NCBI GenBank assembly: GCA_017961705.1
Contig: JAGCWT010000113.1
Span: 72,681-126,468, forward strand
Reading direction: 5' to 3'
DNA: 53,788 nucleotides
Source of the DNA: Treponema sp.
Lineage (GTDB): Bacteria > Spirochaetota > Spirochaetia > Treponematales > Treponemataceae
Both the position numbers and the translations under genes were made by a program. This document shows positions 41,226 through 49,628 of this stretch, piece by piece (positions within the stretch are counted from its first letter, which is position 1; every line of letters begins with the position of its first letter). The notes beneath the pieces are model-generated. The model made no database searches, was not told where the DNA came from, and saw only the letters and a list, made by a program, of their open reading frames with translations.

Positions 41226-41314
41226 GGCAATTCCCGCTTTTCAGGGTTCCGGGGGGCCCTAACCCCCTCCATTCCTCCGGAACGGCTGCGCCGCCCTTAC
41301 AATCGGGCGTAGGT
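41226..41314 (-). repeat. Dispersed structured repeat, type A core copy (minus)
   Basis: Minus strand: CCTACGCCCGATTGTAAGGG, hairpins CGGC-GCA-GCCG, TTCC-GGA-GGAA and GGGGG-TTAGGG-CCCCC, then GGAACCCTGAAAAGCGGG. Stems differ from 35443-35533 by paired changes. It lies between convergent genes. Confidence 0.75.
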
Positions 41315-41332
41315 TTTTAATCAAGAAAGGTT

Positions 41333-41890
41333 TTACGTGCGCTCTACAAAATCGTAGAAAGTAAACCATCGCGACGGATCTATTATCTTTCCATTGTAGC
41401 GCATCCTAATGTTCAGCACCATTCCTGAGTCACCGCCACCTATCATTCTTCCCAGATAAGTTCCTTTTTCTATTTTGTCGCCAACGGACAGATCTTTGTT
41501 AGGCCACATTAAGCCAAAATATTCTATTTCCAGACCATCTGTCTTTACTATTATGGCCGCATTTGCTTCAAATGGATAATTTGTAGGCTCACCAATATAC
41601 ACAATTGTTCCGTCCAGCGCAGAACAAAATTTGCGTATGCTATAATATGGGTAGGAAATATAGTCGCAGTAGTATTTTTTACAAATGCCGGGTCTTTCAC
41701 CAAAGCGTCCCGAGATTTTTATGTCGTCAGGGTTGAATTCTTTTTTTGTAGTTTCCAGAATGACGGACTGGGCATTGCACATTATGTTTTTGGATATGTA
41801 GTCGTAAATTTCTTCTTCTTTTTTGATTTTGTTTGTTGTGCAAGAAATGAATGTAAAAAGAAGCAGTAGGGTAGCAAACAGGTTCTTCAT
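41333..41890 (-). CDS. Lipoprotein with degenerate M23 (LytM) fold
   Basis: A 185-aa lipoprotein: signal peptide MKNLFATLLLLFTFIS followed by the lipobox Cys17. The C-terminal 90 residues follow the M23 layout (ALDGTIVYIG, NAAIIVKTDGLEIEYFGLM, LSVGDKIEKGTYLGRMIG, GMVLNIRMRYNGKIIDPSRW). The zinc ligands are lost: YAHL is YFGLM and HLHFEV is VLNIRMRY. It is therefore probably not a peptidase but a regulator or structural LytM protein, like the EnvC/NlpD class. Lgt in this window would lipidate it. Confidence 0.75.
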   Translation of the reverse strand: MKNLFATLLLLFTFISCTTNKIKKEEEIYDYISKNIMCNAQSVILETTKKEFNPDDIKISGRFGERPGICKKYYCDYISYPYYSIRKFCSALDGTIVYIGEPTNYPFEANAAIIVKTDGLEIEYFGLMWPNKDLSVGDKIEKGTYLGRMIGGGDSGMVLNIRMRYNGKIIDPSRWFTFYDFVERT

Positions 41891-41959
41891 TTTTAATTGG
41901 ATACACAGAGCCTTGCGGCTGTAGCCGAGGGGAAGAATTTCCCCCCTGCATTCAATGGA

Positions 41960-42445
41960 TTAGTCTTCTGCTTCGTAGGCTGGGCTTACAAAGTCCACGT
42001 CCTTAAAGCTGTATGTTTCACCGGCGATTCTTACCATAAGCGGAACTCCGTCGGCAAAGTCAATTTCGTTGCCAAGTGAAGAGTCAATTCCGTTAAAAGT
42101 GGCCTTGCAACCGTTGATGAGCGGCTTGTTTTCGATAAAGTTTGAATAGCAGCCAACAACTTTGTCTCCTTCAAATACAACAAGGTCGTAGCGGCTGTGC
42201 TGTACCGGAGAATATGGAAGTGACCAGAAGCGAGTTACCTGTACAAGCTGGAAGTTGTTCTCTTCGTCATTGTTCACCATGCCAATAGAAATTACCTTGG
42301 CATTTGTTGGAAGTGAATAGTCAGACATAAGGATTTTTTTAAGCTGAGCTGCGGTGCGTGGCTTTGCGGCCGTAGAAGTCTGGGCGGCTGCAACTGTAAT
42401 GACTGCAAAAATTACCGCGAAAATAAGTGTAGAAAGTTTTTTCAT
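41960..42445 (-). CDS. Secreted protein of unknown function
   Basis: A 161-aa protein with a clear signal peptide (MKKLSTLIFAVIFAVITVAA, cleaved near AAAQ). The mature part is beta-rich with one Cys pair (Cys119 region) and no motif I recognise (FQLVQVTRFWSLPYSP, YDLVVFEGDKVVGCYSNF). AGAGGAATCAG precedes ATG. It ends 69 bases before the M23-like lipoprotein gene and may share its transcript. Periplasmic location is inferred from the signal peptide. Confidence 0.75.
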   Translation of the reverse strand: MKKLSTLIFAVIFAVITVAAAQTSTAAKPRTAAQLKKILMSDYSLPTNAKVISIGMVNNDEENNFQLVQVTRFWSLPYSPVQHSRYDLVVFEGDKVVGCYSNFIENKPLINGCKATFNGIDSSLGNEIDFADGVPLMVRIAGETYSFKDVDFVSPAYEAED

Positions 42446-42534
42446 CTGATTCCTCTGTTTTCTAAATTCAATAAACTCAACTCTTAAGACAAGCTTGCCT
42501 ATATTGTCGGTAAAAGCTCCTGTCTTGTAAACTT

Positions 42535-44295
42535 TTATTTTTCCGTAAAGTTACTTGCGCGGTCACAGAAAAGTCTTACAAGTTCAACCTGGGATTTGTG
42601 GCGGCTCTTTAGATAGAAGGTTTTTGTGACTTCGTTGTAGACGTATCCCGAAGAATTGTAGAATTCAAAGCGGGGGTCAGTCCTAAAGCGCAATCCCTGG
42701 ATTTCTATGTTTGCATGGAAGGTAGGAACGCCTTTCATCAGTATGTAGTGTGAATATGTAAGCGGGAAGTCTACGTTGATGTTTACGACTCCGCCCGGCA
42801 TGAGAGAGTACCTGATGGAAGATGCGCAAGTCCAAGCCCATACGCATTCTGAACCGTAGTAGCCCAGTATCTGTGTGTGGGGGTAGAATTTGTTTTCTGC
42901 AAGGAGCGGGTAGAGTTCAGCCAAGGACTGAAGGTTTGAAAGCGTTGCTTCCGTAAGGTTCTGGTTTGCCAAGAGGCGGCCAGTGTCTTCAATTTCTGGT
43001 CTGGAAGAGATGCGTCCCAGCTGAATCAAGGCCCAGCCAGCTTCTACTGCCTGTACCGAATTGAGCGGAATGTCGTTTTCTGCAACGGTAATAATGCCTT
43101 CTTCAAGCTTTGTGTTTTCCTGTATTACCTTTGTACAAGGCTCTATTGCGGAGGCAAGAAGTGCTGCTGTGTCCGGGTCGGCCTTGTAAATCTTTGCGTA
43201 AACCGTAATAAGTCCGAATGCCTGGCTAACAGTTGGCTCAAAAGAAGCCATTGTGGCAGGAATTGAAAGCAGCGTCTTTGTGGAAGGCTTTTTCTTTTCG
43301 CGCAGAATGTAGTCGCTGATTCCTTCAACAGTAAAGATGTCCGGGTTCTTGCCCTGGATTGCGCTCTGGACAAGGGATGCCAGCCTCTGGTTGTGGGAGA
43401 CAAGGGTTTCGTCCATGGCCACAAGTCCTGCAAAGTATGGTACGGAAAGGTATGTGCGCTTGTTTCCCTGCTTGAATGATGACGGAACCGTATCGATTGC
43501 CTTGTTGTATTTTTCGTGGGAACACATTTCGGCAACGTAAGCGGTGATTTCTTTTTCTGTGATGCTTGAAATCTGTGAAGAGGATGCCGCATGTTCAAAC
43601 TGAGTAACTATGGCGGTCTTGAGTTGTTCAACTTTTGCGGTGTATGTGTTTGCGTCCGAGCCTTCTATGCCTGCTGCAGCGGTAAATTCAAAGTGTTTTG
43701 AAGGATCGTATGCGGTGTAGGAAGCGAGGGGGCTTTCTTTTGTAAACACTATGCGGTCATGTTCAAGGCGTGGCGCGTTAAGTGAATACATCTTGTCCCT
43801 GGTGCTAAGAATCATGCGGTTTGCGCTGGCTTCCTTTATGCTGTAGCCGCCTGCCGTCTTGCATACGATGGAAAGCGTGTTGTTGTTGCCGGAAGGGGCT
43901 GCGCTAATCGTAAGGAATGCGTTTGGAGTGCTGTCCGAAACAGAGAAAGTGAGGGTGCTGCCGTCCGTAAAGCCAAATTCAACTGAATTTGGATTGAGTT
44001 CCTTCCAGGAAGCAAGAACCAGGTTGGTGGAAGAGCCTTCTTCTGCCGAGTTGGATACGGTTGCAGGGTTGTTTGAGTTTGCCACAAAGGTAAGCCCCTT
44101 AAAATTGGCCTGCAGCTGGTTTTTTAAAACCGTTTCCTGGTTTTTTGTTTCAGTTTGAGCCATAGAAACCCGCAGTTCACCAAAAGTTTTGGTAAAAACG
44201 GATTCGGTCTTAAATTGAAGTACAAAGATGCCGACAATAACAACGGCGTAGAGTACTGTGAGTCCTAAAAATTTTCTAACAGGATGTTTACGCAT
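42535..44295 (-). CDS. Membrane-anchored extracytoplasmic protein of unknown function
   Basis: A 586-aa protein with an uncleaved N-terminal anchor (RKFLGLTVLYAVVIVGIFVLQF, about 7-28) and a large outside domain. The first 210 residues are beta-rich (VEFGFTDGSTLTFSVSDS, GGYSIKEASANRMILS). The rest is alpha-helical (CSHEKYNKAID, LLSIPATMASFEPTVSQAFG) and ends in a beta segment (PRFEFYNSSGYVYNE). No enzyme motif is recognised. ATG 44295 is chosen because TAAAAT lies seven bases upstream; an in-frame TTG-type start further up has no support. Divergent from the TPR gene. Confidence 0.72.
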   Translation of the reverse strand: MRKHPVRKFLGLTVLYAVVIVGIFVLQFKTESVFTKTFGELRVSMAQTETKNQETVLKNQLQANFKGLTFVANSNNPATVSNSAEEGSSTNLVLASWKELNPNSVEFGFTDGSTLTFSVSDSTPNAFLTISAAPSGNNNTLSIVCKTAGGYSIKEASANRMILSTRDKMYSLNAPRLEHDRIVFTKESPLASYTAYDPSKHFEFTAAAGIEGSDANTYTAKVEQLKTAIVTQFEHAASSSQISSITEKEITAYVAEMCSHEKYNKAIDTVPSSFKQGNKRTYLSVPYFAGLVAMDETLVSHNQRLASLVQSAIQGKNPDIFTVEGISDYILREKKKPSTKTLLSIPATMASFEPTVSQAFGLITVYAKIYKADPDTAALLASAIEPCTKVIQENTKLEEGIITVAENDIPLNSVQAVEAGWALIQLGRISSRPEIEDTGRLLANQNLTEATLSNLQSLAELYPLLAENKFYPHTQILGYYGSECVWAWTCASSIRYSLMPGGVVNINVDFPLTYSHYILMKGVPTFHANIEIQGLRFRTDPRFEFYNSSGYVYNEVTKTFYLKSRHKSQVELVRLFCDRASNFTEK

Positions 44296-44302
44296 TTTGG
44301 TT

Positions 44303-44331
44303 ATTTTATATATAATGGGTGCAAAATTCAA
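44303..44331 (-). promoter_or_regulatory. Promoter of the anchored protein, near-leaderless geometry
   Basis: On the minus strand TTGAAT (44326-44331), a 17-base spacer and TAAAAT (44303-44308), then seven bases (AACCAAA) to ATG. Confidence 0.65.
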
Positions 44332-44353
44332 GAGCATATATATAGATAGAATG

Positions 44354-44505
44354 CATGTAAATCAGTTTTGTGCGCAACGGGAAGAAAAATATGGATGAAA
44401 ATCCATTTGCGAGGTGCGACCGAAGGGAGTCAGAGTCCTATTACCTCGCACCATGGGTTTTCAGCCAGATTTTTCTGTTAGTGGAGCACAAAACAGATTT
44501 ACATG
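44354..44505. mobile_element. MITE-like 152-bp palindrome
   Basis: CATGTAAATCAGTTTTGTGC (44354-44373) and its inverted partner (44486-44505) differ at one base in 20. Inner arms also pair (AGAAAAAT.TGG.TGAAAA.CCAT, TGCGAGGT). No ORF inside. It lies in the divergent promoter region of the anchored-protein and TPR genes, and does not share terminal bases with the 8961-9075 element. Confidence 0.6.
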
Positions 44506-44530
44506 TGATGAAAATAAATAGTGGGAGTAA

Positions 44531-45949
44531 ATGATGAATAATTTTGTTAAAAACAAGATTGCCGTTTTTGTAGCCGTTGCAGTATGTCTTGCAGCGCCTT
44601 TTTCTGCTTCTGCCGCCGGACAGGACAGGTACGGTAGCACACAGGCGGAAGCCGCATACAATTTGGGACTTTCCAAGAATAATTTTATCCAAAGCCTTCA
44701 GAATTCGCTTGCAAAGTCTTCTCCGCAGGAAACACTCAAGCTTTTTGACAACCTTCCGGCAGAACTTTCCGAGGATTTTGACATTCTTTACCTTAAGTCT
44801 GCACTCAACCTTAGCGCTGGAAACTACAAGGAAGCCTCACAGATTTGCTCTTCGCTAAGAACGGCTAACCCGGGCAACCAGGACGCTTTGGAACTTGGCA
44901 TTGTTATTGCAACTGCCCAGGGAGACACAAAGACAAAGTCAGCCCTTGTTAACGAGCTTCTAAAAAAAGATCCATACAACTCTGCCGCAAACATAACAAT
45001 TGGCGACGACTATTTTGCCCGCAAGAACTACAAGCAGGCACTTGCATACTACGAAAAGGCACTGGTTAACGACAGCAACAATGTGGACGCAAAGTTTGGT
45101 GTTGGAAGGGCCGCATATTACCTTAAGGATGATGAAAAGGCAAAGAAAACCTTCAAGTCCATCATAGAAATTGACCCAACCTATGCACCCGGCTATTCCT
45201 ACCTTGGAAAAATTGCCGCTGCCAACAAAGAAAACAAGATTGCTTCTTCTTACGCAGAAAAGGCACTTGAACTTGACTCAGAAAACTATGACTACCTTAT
45301 GGACTACGGAATGTACGAGAACACAATGGAACATTCCGAGAACGCAATAAAGGCTTGGACAAAGGCAATCAAGCTTCAGCCGGACTACTTCTTGGCCTAT
45401 GCCTACCGTGGCGGTTTGTACGATGCGGAAAACATGCTGGACAAGGCTTGCGAAGACTACAAGATGGTTGTAAAGCTGAATCCTGACTATTATTTTGCCT
45501 ACGAAGAGCTTGGCGTAATCTACCTGCACAAAGAGCAGTGGACACTTGCGCGCGAGGCATTCGAAAAGTGCTACGAAAAGCAGAAGGACAATATTTCCTA
45601 TCCGCTTATGATTACATATTGCTACTACCGCGAGAACAACAGCTTTAAGGCCCGCGAATTCAGCGACAAGGTTTTGCGCAAGATGGACAGGTCTTCCATT
45701 GAATATGCAATGCTCCGCGTCTTCCACGACAGGGGTGGTGAAATGCCGCTTGCCCAGAAGATTGCACAGTTGGGCAGCCGCCAGCAGCAGGGAAAGATGT
45801 ATTTTTACCTTGGCCTTTTGTATGAACTTTACGGTGGGGTTGAAGCTTCCCGCGAATGGTACGCAAAGGTTCTTTCTATGAATTGCCCGATGTTCTTTGA
45901 ATACCGCCTTGCTGAATGGAGTGTGCAGCCAAATGACAGCGCAAAATAA
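44531..45949 (+). CDS. Secreted tetratricopeptide-repeat protein
   Basis: A 472-aa protein with a signal peptide (VKNKIAVFVAVAVCLAAPFSASA). At least eight TPR units follow, for example ALAYYEKALVNDSNNVDAKF, AKKTFKSIIEIDPTYAPGY and AIKAWTKAIKLQPDYFLAYA. It is a periplasmic scaffold, partner unknown. GGGAGTAA precedes the start. Its end overlaps the start of the TraB-family gene by 17 bases, so the two are translationally coupled. Confidence 0.85.
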   Translation: MMNNFVKNKIAVFVAVAVCLAAPFSASAAGQDRYGSTQAEAAYNLGLSKNNFIQSLQNSLAKSSPQETLKLFDNLPAELSEDFDILYLKSALNLSAGNYKEASQICSSLRTANPGNQDALELGIVIATAQGDTKTKSALVNELLKKDPYNSAANITIGDDYFARKNYKQALAYYEKALVNDSNNVDAKFGVGRAAYYLKDDEKAKKTFKSIIEIDPTYAPGYSYLGKIAAANKENKIASSYAEKALELDSENYDYLMDYGMYENTMEHSENAIKAWTKAIKLQPDYFLAYAYRGGLYDAENMLDKACEDYKMVVKLNPDYYFAYEELGVIYLHKEQWTLAREAFEKCYEKQKDNISYPLMITYCYYRENNSFKAREFSDKVLRKMDRSSIEYAMLRVFHDRGGEMPLAQKIAQLGSRQQQGKMYFYLGLLYELYGGVEASREWYAKVLSMNCPMFFEYRLAEWSVQPNDSAK

Positions 45950-47186
45950 TGGTGCCGCCAGAGACTCCAACACGCAAAAGCATCTTGTTGTTGCCGGCAG
46001 GGAATTTGTCCTTGTGGGAACCGCCCATGTTTCAAAAGAAAGCATGGAAGAAGTGGAGCTAGCCGTAGAAAAAGAAAATCCTGATTCTGTTGCCATAGAA
46101 TTGGATCAAAAACGGCTGGCCAGCATAGAGGATCCCGAAGCCTGGCGCAAGATGGACATTATCAAAGTTCTAAAGAACAAGCAGGGCTTTTTAATGCTTT
46201 CCAACCTGATTCTTTCCGCTTACCAAAAGCGCATGGGTCAGGGTACGGGTGTTAAGCCCGGCCAGGAAATGATTGCCGCAATCAACAAGGCAAAGTCCCT
46301 GAACATTCCCCAGCAGATGGTTGACCGCCCGATTGCCATAACGATGAGGCGCGCCTGGGCAAAGAATTCATTCTGGGGCAAATGCAAGCTCTTGGGTGTT
46401 CTTATTGCCAGTGCCTTTGCAAAAGAAGAAGCTGCTCCGGACGAAATTGAAAACTTAAAAAAGACAAACGAAATGGACGCCATGATGGGTGAAGTTGCAA
46501 AATATTTCCCCAAGGTAAAAGAAGTCCTTATAGATGAACGCGACCGCTATCTTGCAAGCCATATCTGGCAGTGCCAGGGAAACAAGGTTCTTGCGGTGCT
46601 TGGAGCCGGCCACTTGAAGGGTGTCCAGAAGCACATAAGCGACATTGCCGCCGGAGTGGAATCACCGGACTGTTCGGATATAAGCGAAGTTCCGCCAAAG
46701 TCTATTGCCTCAAAGATTGCAATGTGGATTATTCCGCTTTTGATTATTGCTGTGATTGCAGCAGGATTTGTAATCGGTGGACGCAAAAAGGGCTTTGACA
46801 TGCTTAGCGCCTGGGTCTGGTGGAATGCAGCCCTTGCAGGAATTGGTGCCCTGATTGCAGGTGCCCATCCAATAACAATCCTTGTCTCTGCAATAGGTGC
46901 ACCCCTAACATCGCTTTGCCCCTTCATAGGAATTGGAATCGTAGCCGGAATTGTCCAGGCCTTAATCTGCAAGCCAAAAGTCCAGGACATGGAAACCATG
47001 CAGCAGGATGCAACTTCCATAAAGGGCTTTTACAAAAACAGGCTACTCCGCGTTCTTCTTGTCTTTATCTTCTCCAGCCTTGGCAGCAGCATAGGAACCT
47101 TCCTTGCCGGAGCTAATATTGTAAAGATAATCGCATCCTTCTTTGACAAAGTTGTTGCTTTTGTTAAGGGGCTGTTTGGAAAATAG
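45933..47186 (+). CDS. TraB/PrgY-family membrane protein
   Basis: A 417-aa protein of the TraB family (TIKI-like fold; PrgY limits pheromone activity in Enterococcus). Motifs: LVGTAHVSKES (GxxH), SVAIELDQKRL (catalytic Glu), IDERDRYLA (metal ligands), and GAGHLKGV. The last 170 residues hold about six membrane helices (MWIIPLLIIAVIAAGFVIGG and later). The family is thought to include metal-dependent proteases; direct proof is limited. ATG 45933 is chosen over an upstream frame start because GGAG lies 11 bases ahead and the conserved domain begins soon after. Confidence 0.85.
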   Translation: MTAQNNGAARDSNTQKHLVVAGREFVLVGTAHVSKESMEEVELAVEKENPDSVAIELDQKRLASIEDPEAWRKMDIIKVLKNKQGFLMLSNLILSAYQKRMGQGTGVKPGQEMIAAINKAKSLNIPQQMVDRPIAITMRRAWAKNSFWGKCKLLGVLIASAFAKEEAAPDEIENLKKTNEMDAMMGEVAKYFPKVKEVLIDERDRYLASHIWQCQGNKVLAVLGAGHLKGVQKHISDIAAGVESPDCSDISEVPPKSIASKIAMWIIPLLIIAVIAAGFVIGGRKKGFDMLSAWVWWNAALAGIGALIAGAHPITILVSAIGAPLTSLCPFIGIGIVAGIVQALICKPKVQDMETMQQDATSIKGFYKNRLLRVLLVFIFSSLGSSIGTFLAGANIVKIIASFFDKVVAFVKGLFGK

Positions 47187-47189
47187 AGT

Positions 47190-47337
47190 ATTGGATTCTG
47201 CGATAAAACGTCGCTTTTATATAAACTTTGAATTCATGCCCCTCGATTTGTTGCATAAGCCGCATCCAAACAATGAATTAAAGGGATATCAAGTTCTGCA
47301 GCTTATTGAAATCTTGCAGCAGGAGGATCTGGTATGA
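47190..47337 (+). pseudogene. Remnant of a HicA-like toxin gene
   Basis: The frame ending TGA 47335-47337 reads KPHPNNELKGYQVLQLIEIL, like the C-terminal half of HicA (PHPNKEL...IL.Q). The N-terminal half and a start codon are missing. Its stop overlaps the hicB ATG by ATGA, the usual hicAB junction, and CAGGAGG precedes that ATG. Confidence 0.45.
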
Positions 47338-47675
47338 AAAATCTTATTGAGTACAAAGGCTATGTTGGAAGCGGTGAATTCTCACAGGAAGATGAACTTT
47401 TTTACGGCAAAGTTTAGGGAATCCGTGCTCTAATTTCGTATGAAGGAACAAATGCCGCGGAACTTATGGAAGATTTCCATGTTGCCGTAGATAATTATCT
47501 TGAATTGTGTCAGGAAGAGGGAAAAGAGCCAGAAAAAGCATACAAAGGTTCTTTTAATATCCGCCTTTCTCCGGAACTTCATAAAAAGATTGCCATCTAT
47601 GCAATGGAACATGACATAACGCTGAACTGCTTTGTTGAGCAGTCTGTTGAAAAACAACTTGCAACAGTATATTGA
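47334..47675 (+). pseudogene. HicB-family antitoxin gene interrupted by an in-frame TAG
   Basis: From ATG 47334 the frame reads LIEYKGYVGSGEFSQEDELF then YGKV, TAG (47415-47417, codon 28), then GIRALISYEGTNAAELMEDF and on to the C-terminal ribbon-helix-helix region (SFNIRLSPELHKKIAIYAME). An intact homologue would have a sense codon, probably Leu (TTG), at the TAG. One base change explains it. A 70-aa fragment from ATG 47466 keeps the DNA-binding part and could still repress. Confidence 0.8.
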
Positions 47676-47707
47676 GCCACTTTTAAATAATTGAAGGAAT
47701 AAAAAAT

Positions 47708-49009
47708 TTGGCTATTGGAGAGAAAAATAATCAAAATCAGATTAACCGAAGTTTTTTGAAGCAGGCAAAAATCGGGAACGGAAAGGCTTATTCGATTTTT
47801 TCTCAGAACAGAGGTGTTGATTTTACAGACGAAATCATTGACATTTCCATTCACAATTACGGCTACGACCCGCAATGCGAAGGCGACCGAGCCGATTATG
47901 CGCTCCAGTTTATCCGTGAGCTTGAAGAAAGCCAGAAGCAGAAAGTCCTTGCGGCAATTAAAAATCAGCTTGCACAAGTTGAAATCACGGACGATTGGGA
48001 TGTTGACCAGCTTTTTAAGCTTGCGGCATTGCTTTCAAAAGAATACGATGCAGAATTCGGCGAGCTTCTCCGAAACCTCTTTGACACTTGCTCGCGAGAC
48101 GAACTCTGGCAGTTTCCGGAAGATTCAATCCTTCTGCTAGACGGATTTGACGGAATGGTTCGTCTTGCCCGCAGAATCGGAAAGGTACTTTTGACCGATG
48201 ATGACTGGTGGGAAGCTGACTGGGACATGCATTGTGTTCCTGGAATGAAATTTGAAGATGTTAAGGAACGGCTGACGGAACTTTCCAAAACGGATGAAAA
48301 CATAAAGGCTTATCTTGATGAAGTAAACAAAGACGATGATGGAAAATCCGAGAAAGAAAAATATAAAAACCATGCTTTTGAAATCACAAAAGAAGCTATA
48401 GCAAATAAGCGGCCTGTTCCGCGAAGAGCTTACTTAAATCTTTCGCATGAAGAACTTTGCTATTTTGCAGATGAATCCAAAAAAGCAAGGACGCAGAATG
48501 AAAGACGGCTTTATCTTAATATTTTTAGCGAAAAACGCAGTCGATACCCTTACAGCGAACAAGATTTAATAGACTCATTTTCCCTGCGAAAAAATTCATG
48601 GTATAACAACCGGCTTGTTGACTGTCTTGCTTGTTTTTCTTCTCCAGCAGTTCGTGAGGTTGCACAAAAGGCACTCGATTCAGATGAATACGGCTATTTT
48701 TATTTGCAGCTCCTCATAAACAATTACCGCGAAGGAGATTCTGCAAAAATCGTCAGAAAACTGAAATGTACAAAAGATGAGTGTGATTTTCATTGGGCGG
48801 TCGGCACTGTCCGCCATATTTATGAAAAGAACACCACCGCAGAATGTCTTGAGCCTCTTTTGTTTGCGTATACAACCCGTTGCGGGCTTTGCCGTCAACA
48901 TGTTGTAGAACTTATGGAAAAAGCCGGCGTTTTAAGCGATGAAATCCGCACTGAATTTCTGCACGATGCTATGTATCTTTATGACAAGCGCACTGAGGAG
49001 GAGGAATAA
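47708..49009 (+). CDS. 433-aa acidic protein of unknown function, accessory island
   Basis: I do not recognise the family. It is alpha-helical with HEAT-like spacing in the C-terminal half (NRLVDCLACFSSPAVREVAQ, YGYFYLQLLINNYREGDSAK) and many acidic residues. There is no signal peptide or membrane helix. The start is TTG 47708 with GAAGGA nine to ten bases upstream. The next gene begins one base after its stop, with its ribosome-binding site inside this gene's end (GAGGAGGAA), so they form a two-gene unit. Placed after a decayed HicAB pair and before a broken ATPase, it looks like transferred DNA. A toxin-immunity or defence function is possible but unproven. Confidence 0.7.
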   Translation: MAIGEKNNQNQINRSFLKQAKIGNGKAYSIFSQNRGVDFTDEIIDISIHNYGYDPQCEGDRADYALQFIRELEESQKQKVLAAIKNQLAQVEITDDWDVDQLFKLAALLSKEYDAEFGELLRNLFDTCSRDELWQFPEDSILLLDGFDGMVRLARRIGKVLLTDDDWWEADWDMHCVPGMKFEDVKERLTELSKTDENIKAYLDEVNKDDDGKSEKEKYKNHAFEITKEAIANKRPVPRRAYLNLSHEELCYFADESKKARTQNERRLYLNIFSEKRSRYPYSEQDLIDSFSLRKNSWYNNRLVDCLACFSSPAVREVAQKALDSDEYGYFYLQLLINNYREGDSAKIVRKLKCTKDECDFHWAVGTVRHIYEKNTTAECLEPLLFAYTTRCGLCRQHVVELMEKAGVLSDEIRTEFLHDAMYLYDKRTEEEE

Positions 49010-49010
49010 A

Positions 49011-49436
49011 ATGACCGAAACCTTTCATTACGATTTTGAACTTATAAAAGATTTTCTTTCGGATTACGGGATAAAAGTCGAAGTTGCGGATAATGTACTT
49101 TCTGCATTTTTGGCGGACGACATCTGTATGCGGTTTTACAATGCTGCAAATCCCGTTGATGTGCTTTGCGATTTCTGCACTGACTGGCACTGTCACGGCG
49201 ACTTTTATTTTTTAGACGAAAACGGTGTGGGCATTTCGCTCGGTTATCTGGATTTTCTTGAGGAACTTGTGAACGGAAACATCTTGATTTGTTCTGAATA
49301 CAAGAACGGAAAATTACTCGAAATTCAACCTGAACACATAAAATACTTTGACAAAAGTGATTTTAAATATATGGACAATGGCACAGAACTTCGCATTCGC
49401 CGGCTGAAATTTGATAAACGCACAGATATTGAATGA
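49011..49436 (+). CDS. 141-aa acidic protein of unknown function, partner of the preceding gene
   Basis: A small soluble protein (THE first residues MTETFHYDFELIKDFLSDYG) rich in Asp, Glu and aromatic residues, with a Cys/His cluster (DVLCDFCTDWHCHGDFYF). It ends in a basic stretch (LRIRRLKFDKRTD). No family is recognised. The start has GAGGAGGAATAAA just upstream. The size and the tight coupling to the 433-aa gene would fit an immunity or cofactor protein; this is inference. The next 190 bases carry no intact gene, only a fragment reading EQAEYFRAIRELEDDIYR. Confidence 0.65.
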   Translation: MTETFHYDFELIKDFLSDYGIKVEVADNVLSAFLADDICMRFYNAANPVDVLCDFCTDWHCHGDFYFLDENGVGISLGYLDFLEELVNGNILICSEYKNGKLLEIQPEHIKYFDKSDFKYMDNGTELRIRRLKFDKRTDIE

Positions 49437-49628
49437 AATAACGATTTTAGGTTATTCACATAGCAAGAACAAGCGGAATACTTTAGAGCTATTCGCGAAC
49501 TTGAAGATGATATTTACCGCGTAGCGTAACGCGCAGAATTGAAAAAGAAATGATATTGTGCTATTCTCTAGACTAAAGATTTTTGCGTACAGTCGCAGAA
49601 ATATTTAGTGCAAAGAGATGGTGGACAG

